Below, piece by piece: positions 1 to 7,873 of a stretch of 15,811 nt of DNA; the first letter of the stretch is position 1, and the number at the start of each line of letters is the position of its first letter. The DNA lies in assembly GCA_946620335.1 (NCBI GenBank), contig CAMONF010000118.1:1-15811 (forward strand), written 5' to 3'. The stretch is from an uncultured Clostridia bacterium (GTDB taxonomy: Bacteria; Bacillota; Clostridia; Lachnospirales; Lachnospiraceae). The notes beneath the pieces were generated by a model, which did no database searches, was not told where the DNA came from, and saw only the letters and a program-made list of their open reading frames with translations. Both the position numbers and the translations under genes were made by a program.

Positions 1-743
1 CTCTGAAGTCGCTTCATGACAGTGGCGAGGCGTTCCATATCGCAGGTGTCCATGTCGGCCAGCTGGGGAATGCCCATGGCCCGGCCGAACTGGAAGCAGG
101 AGAGCATGTCGAGGCAGCCGTCGCCGACGGTGACTTCATTCATGGCTGCATCGAAGTCCTTGTAGTGGAGGGAGAGGACGCGGTCCTTATTTCTCCAGAG
201 GAGGGCTTCCGGGTCTTCGCCGGCGTGAAGGGCCCAGCCTACGTCCACCTGGGCTGAGACTGCGCCTTCGCACTCGTCAAGGACCCACTCGAACCCGGTC
301 TTTCCGTCAATCTTAAAACGGACGTCGCCGTCCTCGTTGTGGAGGAGGAGATGCAGGCCGCGTTTCCGCAGAGCTTCACCGAGAGTCCGGGCCTCTTGCG
401 CGAAGGCCTCGTAGGCTGCTCTCGTATAGGTCTGCGGGCACTTGATCACATACTGGGAAATGCCGACATCTTCCGCCAGCGCCGCCATCTCATCCATGTG
501 GGCCGGCAGGTCAAGGGAGAAGGCGTGGGCGGATGTGACCGTGATATCCAGCCTGTCACAGAGCGGTTTTACCGCCCGCAGGGCATTCGGCTTCAAAAAG
601 GCCGGAACGTCTACGCCCAGGTCGCCGAACACGACGCAGGGCTCGATCTGACGGCAGCCGGCGGCTGCCGCTTTTTTCAGGAAGCCGGAAAGGTCTGCGT
701 GCCACTCGGGACACATTCCAAACAACTGTACGCCAAATCGCAT
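1..743 (-). CDS. Sugar phosphate isomerase/epimerase, xylose isomerase-like TIM barrel (3' end outside window)
   Basis: The minus-strand frame is open from an ATG at 743 to the window edge, giving 247 codons without a stop; the C-terminus is missing. A ribosome binding site (AAGGAGG, about 752-758) sits 8 bases before the ATG. The protein reads as a soluble COG1082-type TIM barrel. It begins MRFGVQLFG, has E34 in an IEP strand, 'SAH' at 71-73, 'LHNED' with H135, 'QVDVGWALHAGED' with D167, and 'LHYKD' with H193. These are the usual positions of the metal and substrate ligands in this family (IolE/xylose isomerase-like). Such enzymes isomerise, epimerise or dehydrate sugars or inositols, and the exact substrate cannot be told. 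The gene is divergent from the two-component/ABC cluster, which fits a role in processing an imported carbohydrate. Family assignment is firm; the reaction is unknown. Confidence 0.88.
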   Translation of the reverse strand, partial: MRFGVQLFGMCPEWHADLSGFLKKAAAAGCRQIEPCVVFGDLGVDVPAFLKPNALRAVKPLCDRLDITVTSAHAFSLDLPAHMDEMAALAEDVGISQYVIKCPQTYTRAAYEAFAQEARTLGEALRKRGLHLLLHNEDGDVRFKIDGKTGFEWVLDECEGAVSAQVDVGWALHAGEDPEALLWRNKDRVLSLHYKDFDAAMNEVTVGDGCLDMLSCFQFGRAMGIPQLADMDTCDMERLATVMKRLQ

Positions 744-757
744 GCTTGATACCTCCT

Positions 758-775
758 TGAATACAAATGAATACA
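758..775. repeat. Tandem 8-bp direct repeat in the isomerase leader
   Basis: TGAATACA occurs twice (758-765 and 768-775), separated by AA, so the period is 10 bp, one helical turn. It abuts the isomerase ribosome binding site. A 10-bp-phased direct repeat can be a regulator site, and AraC-type proteins often bind direct repeats, but a chance A/T-rich duplication cannot be excluded. Confidence 0.35.
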
Positions 776-905
776 TTTCTCTCAGGACCGGCAGGCGCCT
801 CGGAATGCGTGCGTTCCTTCGCGGATGATGGTCAGGCGTCTGTGGATTCCGGACAGAGGCAGACCGATCTCGTGTCTGTTTTATTTTCAGGTCTCTGATA
901 GATTT

Positions 906-934
906 ATTGTACCGAATGGGTCCGGAGGCTTCAA
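906..934 (-). promoter_or_regulatory. Candidate sigma-A promoter for the isomerase
   Basis: On the minus strand a -35-like TTGAAG (929-934) is followed after exactly 17 bases by TACAAT (906-911). Four of six and five of six bases match the housekeeping consensus. Transcription would start near 899 and run towards the isomerase start at 743. Confidence 0.5.
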
Positions 935-1082
935 GAATAAGATTGTGAGGAAACTTTGGGAGAGCAGTGCATTGATCTCTTCCTGCAGGGGAGGAGAAAT
1001 CCAGTTGAGATGTGAGCGCAGTTTCTTGAAAATCTTCCCTTTGCACCTTAAAAAATTCCCCCTTCCCGCCATTCGTCCCGGC

Positions 1083-1111
1083 TGTTTTTTAAAAGCCGCC
1101 TTGGCTATAAT
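1083..1111 (+). promoter_or_regulatory. Candidate promoter of the plus-strand sensor cluster
   Basis: A perfect TATAAT lies at 1106-1111, 33 bases before the ATG at 1145. The matching -35 zone (about 1082-1088, T-rich, CTGTTT/TGTTTT) is weak, so the promoter may need an activator or may be fortuitous. It is the best plus-strand signal upstream of the four-gene run. Confidence 0.42.
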
Positions 1112-1144
1112 TAACATCAAAGCATTTTTTGCCGGATCTTCGGC

Positions 1145-1828
1145 ATGGAGGCTGCCTTGTCCAAGGGAGAGAATGAAATTATCAAAGAGAATAACCGAAT
1201 AGCTTTCCGAGAGATGACACCGGGACAGAAGATAGGGTATTTCCGTGATTACTACCTCCTGCCGGTCATCCTGGTAGTGGGCGGCCTGCTCCTCGTGGGC
1301 TTTTTTCTCAGCCACGTCTTATGGCCGGCTGAGGGCGCTCCGCTTCACGTTGTGATCGTGGACGATATCCTCACCGACGAGACCCGGGAGGAGGTCCGGA
1401 ACAGAATGGGTGAGATCCTTGGCGTTCCGCCTGAGGAGATCGATATCACGGACAGCTATACAACGTCATCGACGGACGACTACGTCATGCTCATGGCCAT
1501 GCTCTCCGCCAACGATGTGGACATCATGATCCTCCCAGAAGAGCTCTTCCGGCCTTTCTGCGCGGATGGCGGGTTCACAGACCTTGCGGAACTGTATCCG
1601 GAAGGTCTGCCGGAGATATTTGAAGATATCCTGGTGGAGACGGCAGGTCCGGATACGGAGCTGACCGGGGAAGAGCATGTGTACGGCCTTCATTTCTCGG
1701 AGATGGAAGGATACGATGCCTTCTCCAGCTCCGGAACGGACGCTGTATGCGGCATTGTCGGCAGAAGCGAGCACAAGGACGCTGCCATGGCCTTCGCCGA
1801 GTATATGGCGGAGCAGTATCAATCATAA
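1145..1828 (+). CDS. Membrane-tethered extracytoplasmic protein of unknown function
   Basis: The 227-residue product has a charged cytoplasmic N-terminus (about 1-35), one strong transmembrane helix (about 36-60) and an acidic outer domain of about 165 residues. It has no lipobox, and no cleavage site is evident, so it is probably a type II single-pass anchor. The outer domain has alternating strands and helices, for example 'LHVVIVDD' and 'DVDIMILPEELF' followed by 'GGFTDLAEL'. This recalls one lobe of a periplasmic sugar-binding protein, but it is far shorter than the 400-500 residues usual for those. I do not recognise a named family. The start at 1145 has a poor ribosome binding site; a later start (ATG at 1214, in front of 'MTPGQKIGYF') would keep the membrane helix. 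It is first of a tight run with the PpiC-like lipoprotein (20-bp gap), response regulator and kinase, so an accessory sensing or folding role is a plausible inference. Confidence 0.75.
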   Translation: MEAALSKGENEIIKENNRIAFREMTPGQKIGYFRDYYLLPVILVVGGLLLVGFFLSHVLWPAEGAPLHVVIVDDILTDETREEVRNRMGEILGVPPEEIDITDSYTTSSTDDYVMLMAMLSANDVDIMILPEELFRPFCADGGFTDLAELYPEGLPEIFEDILVETAGPDTELTGEEHVYGLHFSEMEGYDAFSSSGTDAVCGIVGRSEHKDAAMAFAEYMAEQYQS

Positions 1829-1848
1829 AAGGGAAGAGGCATAACAGT

Positions 1849-3255
1849 ATGAAAAGTAAACAGATCTTGGTACTATTGACAGCGGCGGCACTCTGCCTTT
1901 CCGGCTGCGGAGCCTCCGGAAATACGAACGGGGCACCTTCTTCGGAGGAGATGGCGGAAACGGAGAGCGGAGCTGAGGAGACCGGCGAAGAGGCCGCGGC
2001 CCCAGAAGAGGCCGACAAGCAGGCAGAAAATGAAGCCATTGTCGCAGCCGCGGAGGAGGACGTGGTCAGCTATCTCACTGACGGCGCCTACAAAAGTGCT
2101 GATGTTCTGGCCGAGCAGGGAGACTACAAATTGACCGCCGCGGAAGCCAGTTTTTATATCGCCTATCAGTATTACAATGCCGTCACCTATTATGAGAGGA
2201 ATGGGCAGACTTTCTCCGCGGATGATCCTGCATCAGACGGCATGACAGCGGGAGAATATATGGCCAAGTACGCCAGAAGTCAGGCTGCCAATTATCTGGC
2301 CGGAAGGGCGCAGGCTGCAGAGCTTGGCGTTACCCTCTCCGAGGAGGACCAGGCTGCCCTGGACGGTTTCATGGAAGATAATTACCGCTCCTACGGCGAG
2401 TCCCGCTGGTATTCCGAGCTTGGCGCCGGCATGGTGAGCGAAGAGGACTTCGACGAGGCGGCCAAGGACCAGTGGATCCTGGACAAGGGCCGGACCATGT
2501 TCGCCCACAGCATGCTGTCCATGGGAACTACACCTGATGAATACAAAATGTATGCTGATAAGTATTACTATATCATGGCCCTGCAGGACAGTCTCTTCGG
2601 GGATGGCGGCGAATACAGCCTGACCGATGAGGAGCTGGACCAGATGACCGCCGAATATATGGAGGAGAATGGCGTGGTCTGGGGCCGATGCATCCTCTTC
2701 TCCACCATCAATGCCACGGAGGAGGAAGCCGCGAAGACCAAGGAGCAGATGGAGAGCGTGTACGAAGAACTCTCCGCCCTCAGCGGCCAGGAGCTCTACG
2801 ACCGGTTCACCGTGCAGCAGGGCACTTATGACACAAGTGGTTATACAGCTGGCGAGGTCCAGATGTATACCAACAGCGATCCGTTGGTCCCCGGTTACTA
2901 CGAGACTCTTTCCGGCCTTAAGGAAGGGGAACTTGGCGTTACCGACAAGACCGCTTATGGATGGTTCATCCTTCTGCGCGAAGATTCACAGCCCTCACTC
3001 CTCACAGATAACGTTCGCGCGACCTATATCAATGAGAACTTTACCGACCATCTCGAGGCGGCAGCGGCTGCATATGGTCTGGATCCTGACAGCATCCTTT
3101 CTGATCTTGATATTTCTCTCTATTTTGAGAGACTGGATGCCCTCAAGGAGGCGGTCTCAGCCGTCGACCAGGTCGTGAGCCTCCATCCGGCAGGCGAGGC
3201 GGACGGCTCAACCGGCGCCGGTGAGGAAGCCGGAACATCAGGCAAGGAGTCATAA
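1849..3255 (+). CDS. PrsA/PpiC-like peptidyl-prolyl isomerase lipoprotein
   Basis: The product has 468 residues. The ATG at 1849 was chosen because it is preceded by GGGAAGAGG (1831-1839) and begins a clear lipoprotein signal: basic start, hydrophobic core, and LSGC with C20 as the lipidated cysteine. The open frame extends upstream, but only inside the previous gene. An acidic, low-complexity linker (about 25-65) is followed by a helical domain rich in Tyr and Ala, then a parvulin-type rotamase-like region at about 277-380. That region has 'GRCILFST', an amphipathic E/K-rich helix, then 'LKEGELGVTDKTAYGWFIL', matching the usual end of PpiC domains (a Gly-rich turn, then a 'T.yGw.Ii' strand). 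The overall plan resembles PrsA/SurC foldases, which help exported proteins fold on the outer face of the membrane. The rotamase part is divergent, so catalytic activity is uncertain. Its stop lies 4 bp before the response regulator start, so the two genes are translationally close. Confidence 0.72.
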   Translation: MKSKQILVLLTAAALCLSGCGASGNTNGAPSSEEMAETESGAEETGEEAAAPEEADKQAENEAIVAAAEEDVVSYLTDGAYKSADVLAEQGDYKLTAAEASFYIAYQYYNAVTYYERNGQTFSADDPASDGMTAGEYMAKYARSQAANYLAGRAQAAELGVTLSEEDQAALDGFMEDNYRSYGESRWYSELGAGMVSEEDFDEAAKDQWILDKGRTMFAHSMLSMGTTPDEYKMYADKYYYIMALQDSLFGDGGEYSLTDEELDQMTAEYMEENGVVWGRCILFSTINATEEEAAKTKEQMESVYEELSALSGQELYDRFTVQQGTYDTSGYTAGEVQMYTNSDPLVPGYYETLSGLKEGELGVTDKTAYGWFILLREDSQPSLLTDNVRATYINENFTDHLEAAAAAYGLDPDSILSDLDISLYFERLDALKEAVSAVDQVVSLHPAGEADGSTGAGEEAGTSGKES

Positions 3256-3259
3256 GCCT

Positions 3260-4732
3260 ATGGTCAGAGCATTATTGGTAGAAGACGACGCTCCGATCCG
3301 GAGGGGCATTATCCGGCACGTCAAGTGGAATGAGCTCGGTATAGATGAAGTGAGAGCGGCAGCCAACTCTGAGGAGGCGCTGGCCCTGCGGGAGAGCTTT
3401 GAGCCGGACATCGTCATATCGGACATTCACCTTCCAGGTATGGACGGGGTGGATTTATGCCGCCTCCTCGGGCAGCATAATCCGGAGACTGTCTTCATTT
3501 TCATCAGCGGCTATTCGGACAAGGAGTACCTGACGGCTGCCATCGACCTCGGCGTCATCGCCTACATCGAAAAGCCTATTGATCTGGCTGTTCTGCAGGA
3601 TGCACTCCTAAAGGCCGTATCCAGACACAGGATGATAAAGGGCTGGCGGGAGGGCAACCTGCATTCGCTGCTGTACTCTCAGGATGCGCCTTCCTACAGG
3701 GGGCGGGAGGACAGGAACTCCATTATAATCATTATTTTCTCCCGGGACCCCGTTCTCGATATCCATAAACTGGCGGCAAAGGTGGCTGAGAAGCTGAATC
3801 CGCCCCTGTCCAAGGATTATGAAGCCCTGGGCGACAGGAGAAATGATAACTACAGCGCCATACTCGTCTCCAGGACCAGGACATGGACGGAATCCGCCGA
3901 GGAGCGCGTGCGGAATACAGTGCTTCCCCTGCGGGATCCGGATGAAGACTGGTATGTCCCCAGCGGCCGCAACATCCGGAACAGGGAGGATACGGTCCAG
4001 TCCTACAACGACGCCAAGAATGCCGTTCCTACCCTTGCCTTCAAGGGCTGGAACAGCTCCGCCAGTTACCGGCAGTCCTTTAAGGACTGGCACGGGCGGA
4101 TCACTCCGGAGGAGGAGAGAAGGCTCTACTTTTTCCTGGAGCATCGGGACAGCGATAACGCGGTCGCCTTCGTCGACGAATGGTACCGCATGCTGGCCGA
4201 TGAGGAGGCTGTCATCAACTTTGACGTTCAGAACCTCTTCTACACCATGAACCGGATCGTATCCATGCTGGATCCCGAAGGACTGGCAGTCCAGGAGGAT
4301 TCTTTCCCCCAGGGCTACTATACTCTGGACGAACTCCGCGATTATGTCGTCGGCCATATTGAGCGCACCCTTTGGATCGGCGCCGGCACGGGGGAGAGCA
4401 GCGTGATCACCAGGGTATGCCTCTTTATAGAGGAAAATATGGGCAATGCCTCTCTGTCCGTGGGTGAGATCGCTGAGTATGTAGGCCTGTCGCCGGCTTA
4501 TCTCAGCACCCTCTTCAAGAACAAGATGGACACCACGCTGGTCCAGTATATTTCTGCCGCAAGGATCAAGCGCGCCGTGAGATTGCTGGAGGATCCTTCC
4601 GTAAGGTTCAGCGATATAGCCGGCCTTTGCGGGTATAACGACAGAAAGTATTTTTCCAGGGTATTCAAAAAACAGATGGGCGTCTCTCCGGCTGATTTCC
4701 GTGATACCCTGAAGGCCGGGACCCAGCAGTAA
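3260..4732 (+). CDS. yesN: YesN-type response regulator (receiver plus AraC-family DNA-binding domain)
   Basis: The product has 490 residues. The ATG at 3260 was chosen over an in-frame ATG at 3221 because AAGGAG (3244-3249) precedes it and the receiver fold starts immediately ('VRALLVEDD'). The N-terminal receiver (about 1-120) has acidic residues E8, D9 and D10, the phosphorylation site D55 in 'ISDIHLPGMDG', S83 and the conserved K105-P106 in 'YIEKP'. A middle region of about 250 residues has no clear motif, as is usual for this family. The C-terminal 100 residues are an AraC/XylS double helix-turn-helix, with 'SVGEIAEYVGLSPAYLSTLF' and 'FSDIAGLCGYNDRKYFSRVF', ending 'GVSPADFRDTL'. It pairs with the histidine kinase 17 bp downstream. 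Such pairs normally activate an adjacent sugar ABC transporter, which is exactly the next operon here. The symbol names the family; the specific signal is unknown. Confidence 0.93.
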   Translation: MVRALLVEDDAPIRRGIIRHVKWNELGIDEVRAAANSEEALALRESFEPDIVISDIHLPGMDGVDLCRLLGQHNPETVFIFISGYSDKEYLTAAIDLGVIAYIEKPIDLAVLQDALLKAVSRHRMIKGWREGNLHSLLYSQDAPSYRGREDRNSIIIIIFSRDPVLDIHKLAAKVAEKLNPPLSKDYEALGDRRNDNYSAILVSRTRTWTESAEERVRNTVLPLRDPDEDWYVPSGRNIRNREDTVQSYNDAKNAVPTLAFKGWNSSASYRQSFKDWHGRITPEEERRLYFFLEHRDSDNAVAFVDEWYRMLADEEAVINFDVQNLFYTMNRIVSMLDPEGLAVQEDSFPQGYYTLDELRDYVVGHIERTLWIGAGTGESSVITRVCLFIEENMGNASLSVGEIAEYVGLSPAYLSTLFKNKMDTTLVQYISAARIKRAVRLLEDPSVRFSDIAGLCGYNDRKYFSRVFKKQMGVSPADFRDTLKAGTQQ

Positions 4733-4749
4733 GATGGGAGGTGAGGATA

Positions 4750-6597
4750 ATGAACCCCCTGCAAAAAAGCAGACTTCGCCGGTATTTTGACCGCCTCAGC
4801 ATGCGGCAGAAGATGTGGTTCTCATTTTCCCTCCCCACATTTGCTGTGACTGTCCTTGTCCTTGTCATCACCTTCTTCAGCTTCCAGGGGAGCTACCGGC
4901 AGCGGCTCATGACCAGTGCCGGCCAGGACAATCTGCAGACCTGCCGGCTCATAGAGAGCTATATGAACAGCATGACCTTTATCTCCGAACAGGTCAGCAG
5001 GAGCTCTGTCATCCACGATGTCCTGGAGACTTCCGATTTCGGGGCGGCGAAGTCGGGCAGGGAAAGCTTCATCGAATACCTGGCCTTATCGGAGATGATA
5101 TCTGAGCTCGAGAACGAGAACATGGGTCTTCGCATAGGCTTATATCTGCCAGACGAAATCGCCTACACCAACAATCAGCTGAATTTCTATCCCCTCTCAC
5201 AGCTTACGAACCGGGCAGACTATGAGGAAATCGTCAGCGAGATGAACAAGCTCGGCTGCTGCTTCAGGTTCCTGGATGAGCAGGTCAATTTCGGCAACGC
5301 CCGCCGCTCGGTCCCATACTTCTGCCGGCTGGCCCCGCTGGTCATCGTCAATGAAGACGGTGTGAGAAATGAATACATCATCAAGGTGGAGATGGAGAAG
5401 GAAGTTCTTACCCGGGCCATGGAAAACACCACGCTCCTGGGCGGGTCCCTGGTCCTTCTGGTCGACCAGATGAACGAAGTGTTCTGCACCAGTGATGACG
5501 AAAGATACAGTCCGCTTCTTCCTGACATCGTCAAAGCTCTGGAAGCCGGAAACTGGGAGGCGGTGGACCTCTACGGCGTGCGGTACCTTGTCGTGGGTTC
5601 GGCCCTGGAACTGAACAACTGGCGCCTTGTCTCCTTCATACCCGAGTCCTCCTTCAACGCCCAGATGGAGTTCATTTTCTTCATGATCGCCCTGGCGCTG
5701 GTATGCATCATCCTCACAGTTTCCGCAGTCTCCACTGTGCTTTCCCGGTACTACGTCGGCAGAATCGACCTGCTGAACGGCCGGATGCAGAATGTCACGG
5801 AGGGGCAGGTAAATTCCCGGATGGGAGAGGAGGCTTACGGGGAAGGGCGCGGTGATGAGATGGATGAGCTCTACCGTAACTTCGATTATATGACTGACGA
5901 GGTCAGGCGGCTCCTCAAGGAGGAGTATGAGCTCGGCCGCAGCATCACCAGAGCGGAGATGCGGGCTCTGCAGGCCCAGATCAACCCCCATTTTCTGTAC
6001 AACACACTGGACATCATCAACTGGGGCGCCATGGATCACGGCGCCGAGGACGTTGCCAGAATAGCCAGAGATCTTGGCCTCTACTACCGGCTGACCCTGA
6101 ACAGGGGCAGCTCCGTGATCACGCTCGCCGATGAGATCCGGCATGTGGAGGCTTTTATCCGGATCGAGAATGTCCACTATGACAACGCCATCGATTTCAG
6201 GTTCGACCTGCCGGAGGAACTGAGCAGGTATGCCTGCCTCAACGCCATCCTGCAGCCCATCGTAGAGAACTCCATCGTCCATGGAATTGCGGAACATGCG
6301 GATATCGACAGGACCAGCATCTATATCGGCGTAACCAGAGTCAAGGACGATATTCAGATCAGCGTGACGGACGACGGCCCGGGCATGAGCGCGGAGAAGG
6401 CTGCCGCCATAACCGTCTACAATCCCGGGGCAAAGGGGCATGGATACGGAATCGCCAACACCAATTTCAGACTTCAGCTCTGCTACGGCGAGCAGTATGG
6501 AATCACTTATCACCCTGCCCAGCCTCACGGCACGGTGGCGGTGGTGCGGATCCGGGCGATGATGCCCAACGAGCTCGAGAAGCTTGTGAATGGGTAA
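4750..6597 (+). CDS. yesM: YesM-type sensor histidine kinase
   Basis: The product has 615 residues. The ATG at 4750 follows GGAGGTGAG (4737-4745). A GTG at 4741 is in frame but lies inside that ribosome binding site, so it was not used. Layout: a membrane helix at about 20-42; an extracytoplasmic sensing domain at about 43-305 (no motif read, probably Cache-like by family); a second helix at about 307-330; a HAMP-like linker; and a His_kinase (PF06580) segment 'QAQINPHFLYNTLD' with the phospho-acceptor H414. The ATPase domain has an N box 'IVENSIVHGI' with N507, 'DDGPGM' with D542 and a late Gly-rich 'GHGYGIAN' near 563. All catalytic boxes are intact. It should phosphorylate the response regulator encoded just upstream in response to an external, probably carbohydrate, signal. 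No terminator was seen after it, so some read-through into the transporter operon is possible. Confidence 0.94.
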   Translation: MNPLQKSRLRRYFDRLSMRQKMWFSFSLPTFAVTVLVLVITFFSFQGSYRQRLMTSAGQDNLQTCRLIESYMNSMTFISEQVSRSSVIHDVLETSDFGAAKSGRESFIEYLALSEMISELENENMGLRIGLYLPDEIAYTNNQLNFYPLSQLTNRADYEEIVSEMNKLGCCFRFLDEQVNFGNARRSVPYFCRLAPLVIVNEDGVRNEYIIKVEMEKEVLTRAMENTTLLGGSLVLLVDQMNEVFCTSDDERYSPLLPDIVKALEAGNWEAVDLYGVRYLVVGSALELNNWRLVSFIPESSFNAQMEFIFFMIALALVCIILTVSAVSTVLSRYYVGRIDLLNGRMQNVTEGQVNSRMGEEAYGEGRGDEMDELYRNFDYMTDEVRRLLKEEYELGRSITRAEMRALQAQINPHFLYNTLDIINWGAMDHGAEDVARIARDLGLYYRLTLNRGSSVITLADEIRHVEAFIRIENVHYDNAIDFRFDLPEELSRYACLNAILQPIVENSIVHGIAEHADIDRTSIYIGVTRVKDDIQISVTDDGPGMSAEKAAAITVYNPGAKGHGYGIANTNFRLQLCYGEQYGITYHPAQPHGTVAVVRIRAMMPNELEKLVNG

Positions 6598-6703
6598 ATT
6601 ACCTCCGGAGACGAAAAAATGAGGCCATAGCCCCTTCCAGACAAAATGACAAATCAATAGAAACGAAGAGAGCGGCTGCCCTGCCGTCTATGCACAAACC
6701 CGC

Positions 6704-6737
6704 GCATCAGAACCATTTTGATGCACAGAATTTTGTG
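6704..6737. promoter_or_regulatory. Candidate operator: two adjacent imperfect inverted repeats
   Basis: GCATCA (6704-6709) pairs with TGATGC (6719-6724). Immediately after, CACAGAATTTTGTG (6724-6737) is a near-perfect palindrome. They lie about 100-135 bp upstream of the proposed -35 box, within reach of an AraC-type activator such as the response regulator encoded upstream. Binding is an inference only. Confidence 0.28.
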
Positions 6738-6838
6738 TATGATTGACGAGACTGGGCGGCCGCTGCCTGTACATTGCGAATCCAAAAAATTTCACCCGCC
6801 GGTCGAAAAAAATTAACAAGTTCAGACTTTGTTCATAA

Positions 6839-6867
6839 TTGAGGTATCCCCTTCCTCTTGGTAAAAT
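6839..6867 (+). promoter_or_regulatory. Promoter of the ABC transporter operon
   Basis: TTGAGG (6839-6844) and TAAAAT (6862-6867) are separated by exactly 17 bp. The -10 is close to consensus and the -35 keeps only TTGA, as is common for activator-dependent promoters. The start site would be near 6874, about 58 bases before the first permease ATG. Confidence 0.6.
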
Positions 6868-6931
6868 AGATTCAACCGGATTGCAGCTGTTGCGCTGTGA
6901 TCAACAATATCTCAAAAGGGGGAAATGTAGC

Positions 6932-7855
6932 ATGAAATTCTTCAAAGGCTTCGCAGAAGAGTTCAAGCGGAACAGGGCTCTGTTCGCCATGGCAGCTCCC
7001 GCCTTCATCCTGGTCCTTGTGATGCAGTACTTCCCGATGACGGGTCTGGTACTGGCCTTCAAGAACTACAGGTATGATATGGGCGTGTTCGGTAGTCCCT
7101 GGAACGGCCTGGCCAACTTCCGTTACCTCTTCGCATCTGGTACCGGCTGGTTGATCACGAGGAACACCATCCTCTACAACCTCCTGAACCTGATCACCTC
7201 TCAGCTCCTGGCGGTCCTCATCGCCATCTTCATCACTGAGATCAACAACATGATCTTCAAGAAGGTCACCCAGTCCATCATCCTTCTTCCCTACTTCATC
7301 TCCTGGGTCGTTGTCGGTGTTTTCGTTTACAACCTCTTCAACTTCGAGACCGGTATGATGAACGGTGTTCTGAAGGCCATGGGTATGGACCCCGTCAATA
7401 TGTACGGTATTCCCGGTGCCTGGCCCGTCATCATCTGCCTCTTCAACGCCTGGAAGTGGACCGGATACAACTCGGTCATTTACATCGCGGCCATCACCGG
7501 CGTTGACGGTGAGATCTATGAGGCGGCTTCCATCGACGGCGCCACCATTTTCCAGAGAATTCTCTACATCACCCTGCCGTCCATCCGCCCGACCCTGGTC
7601 ACCATGATCCTGCTCCAGGTCGGCCGAATCCTTCGCGGCGACTTCGAGATGTTCTACCAGATCGTTGGAAATAACGGCCAGCTCTTCAACGCCACGGACG
7701 TTATCGACACCTACGTCTTCCGATCCCTGATCACTAACCCGGACATCGGTATGACGGCGGCGGCCACCTTCTATCAGTCGGTCCTCTGCTTCGTCATCAT
7801 CATGGTCGTCAACGCGGTAGTCAAGCGGATCGACGAAGATTACGCACTGTTCTAA
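6932..7855 (+). CDS. Carbohydrate ABC transporter permease, LplB type
   Basis: The product is a 307-residue inner-membrane permease. The ATG at 6932 follows AGGGGG (6917-6922); the longer frame starting at 6839 would begin inside the promoter and was rejected. The first residues are cytoplasmic and basic, and about six membrane helices follow. The cytoplasmic EAA loop, which contacts the ATPase, reads 'EAASIDGATIFQRILYITLP' near 196-216 with the usual Asp-Gly. Length and sequence style match the LplB/YtePQ-like family (COG4209) that works with large lipoprotein binding proteins and takes up oligosaccharides. The second permease starts 18 bp downstream. Synonymous codons favour C-ending forms (ATC, TTC, TAC, GAC) strongly, suggesting high expression. 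Confidence 0.93.
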   Translation: MKFFKGFAEEFKRNRALFAMAAPAFILVLVMQYFPMTGLVLAFKNYRYDMGVFGSPWNGLANFRYLFASGTGWLITRNTILYNLLNLITSQLLAVLIAIFITEINNMIFKKVTQSIILLPYFISWVVVGVFVYNLFNFETGMMNGVLKAMGMDPVNMYGIPGAWPVIICLFNAWKWTGYNSVIYIAAITGVDGEIYEAASIDGATIFQRILYITLPSIRPTLVTMILLQVGRILRGDFEMFYQIVGNNGQLFNATDVIDTYVFRSLITNPDIGMTAAATFYQSVLCFVIIMVVNAVVKRIDEDYALF

Positions 7856-7873
7856 GGAAAGGAGGTACTTACA

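Larger units (their letters stand above)
744..1144. other. Divergent intergenic region between the isomerase and the plus-strand cluster
   Basis: This 401-bp gap holds no convincing gene. Open frames crossing it on either strand lack a good ribosome binding site and give compositionally odd, low-complexity proteins. It contains a likely minus-strand promoter (906-934), a -10-like hexamer facing the plus-strand cluster (1106-1111) and a short direct repeat (758-775). If the minus promoter is right, the isomerase mRNA has a leader of about 155 bases. No riboswitch was recognised in it. Confidence 0.6.
6598..6931 (+). promoter_or_regulatory. Control region of the sugar ABC transporter operon
   Basis: This 334-bp gap carries no gene and is more A/T-rich towards its right half. 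It contains two adjacent imperfect inverted repeats (6704-6737), A-tracts at about 6784-6790 and 6805-6811 that could act as UP-like elements, and a promoter at 6839-6867. A weaker alternative pair is TTAACA (6813-6818) and CATAAT (6834-6839), only 15 bp apart. No convincing terminator for the kinase gene and no clear catabolite-responsive element were seen. Confidence 0.6.

Noticed and set aside
825..1315. Overlapping open frames on both strands in the divergent gap (825-1202 plus, 887-1315 minus)
   Set aside because: They overlap each other and the start of the 1145 gene, lack good ribosome binding sites, and cover the promoter signals. Their translations show no protein-like pattern.
3819..4250. 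Arg/Ser/Pro-rich open frames inside real genes (such as 3819-4250 and 9660-9860)
   Set aside because: These are out-of-frame shadows of the response regulator and binding protein, with no start signals.
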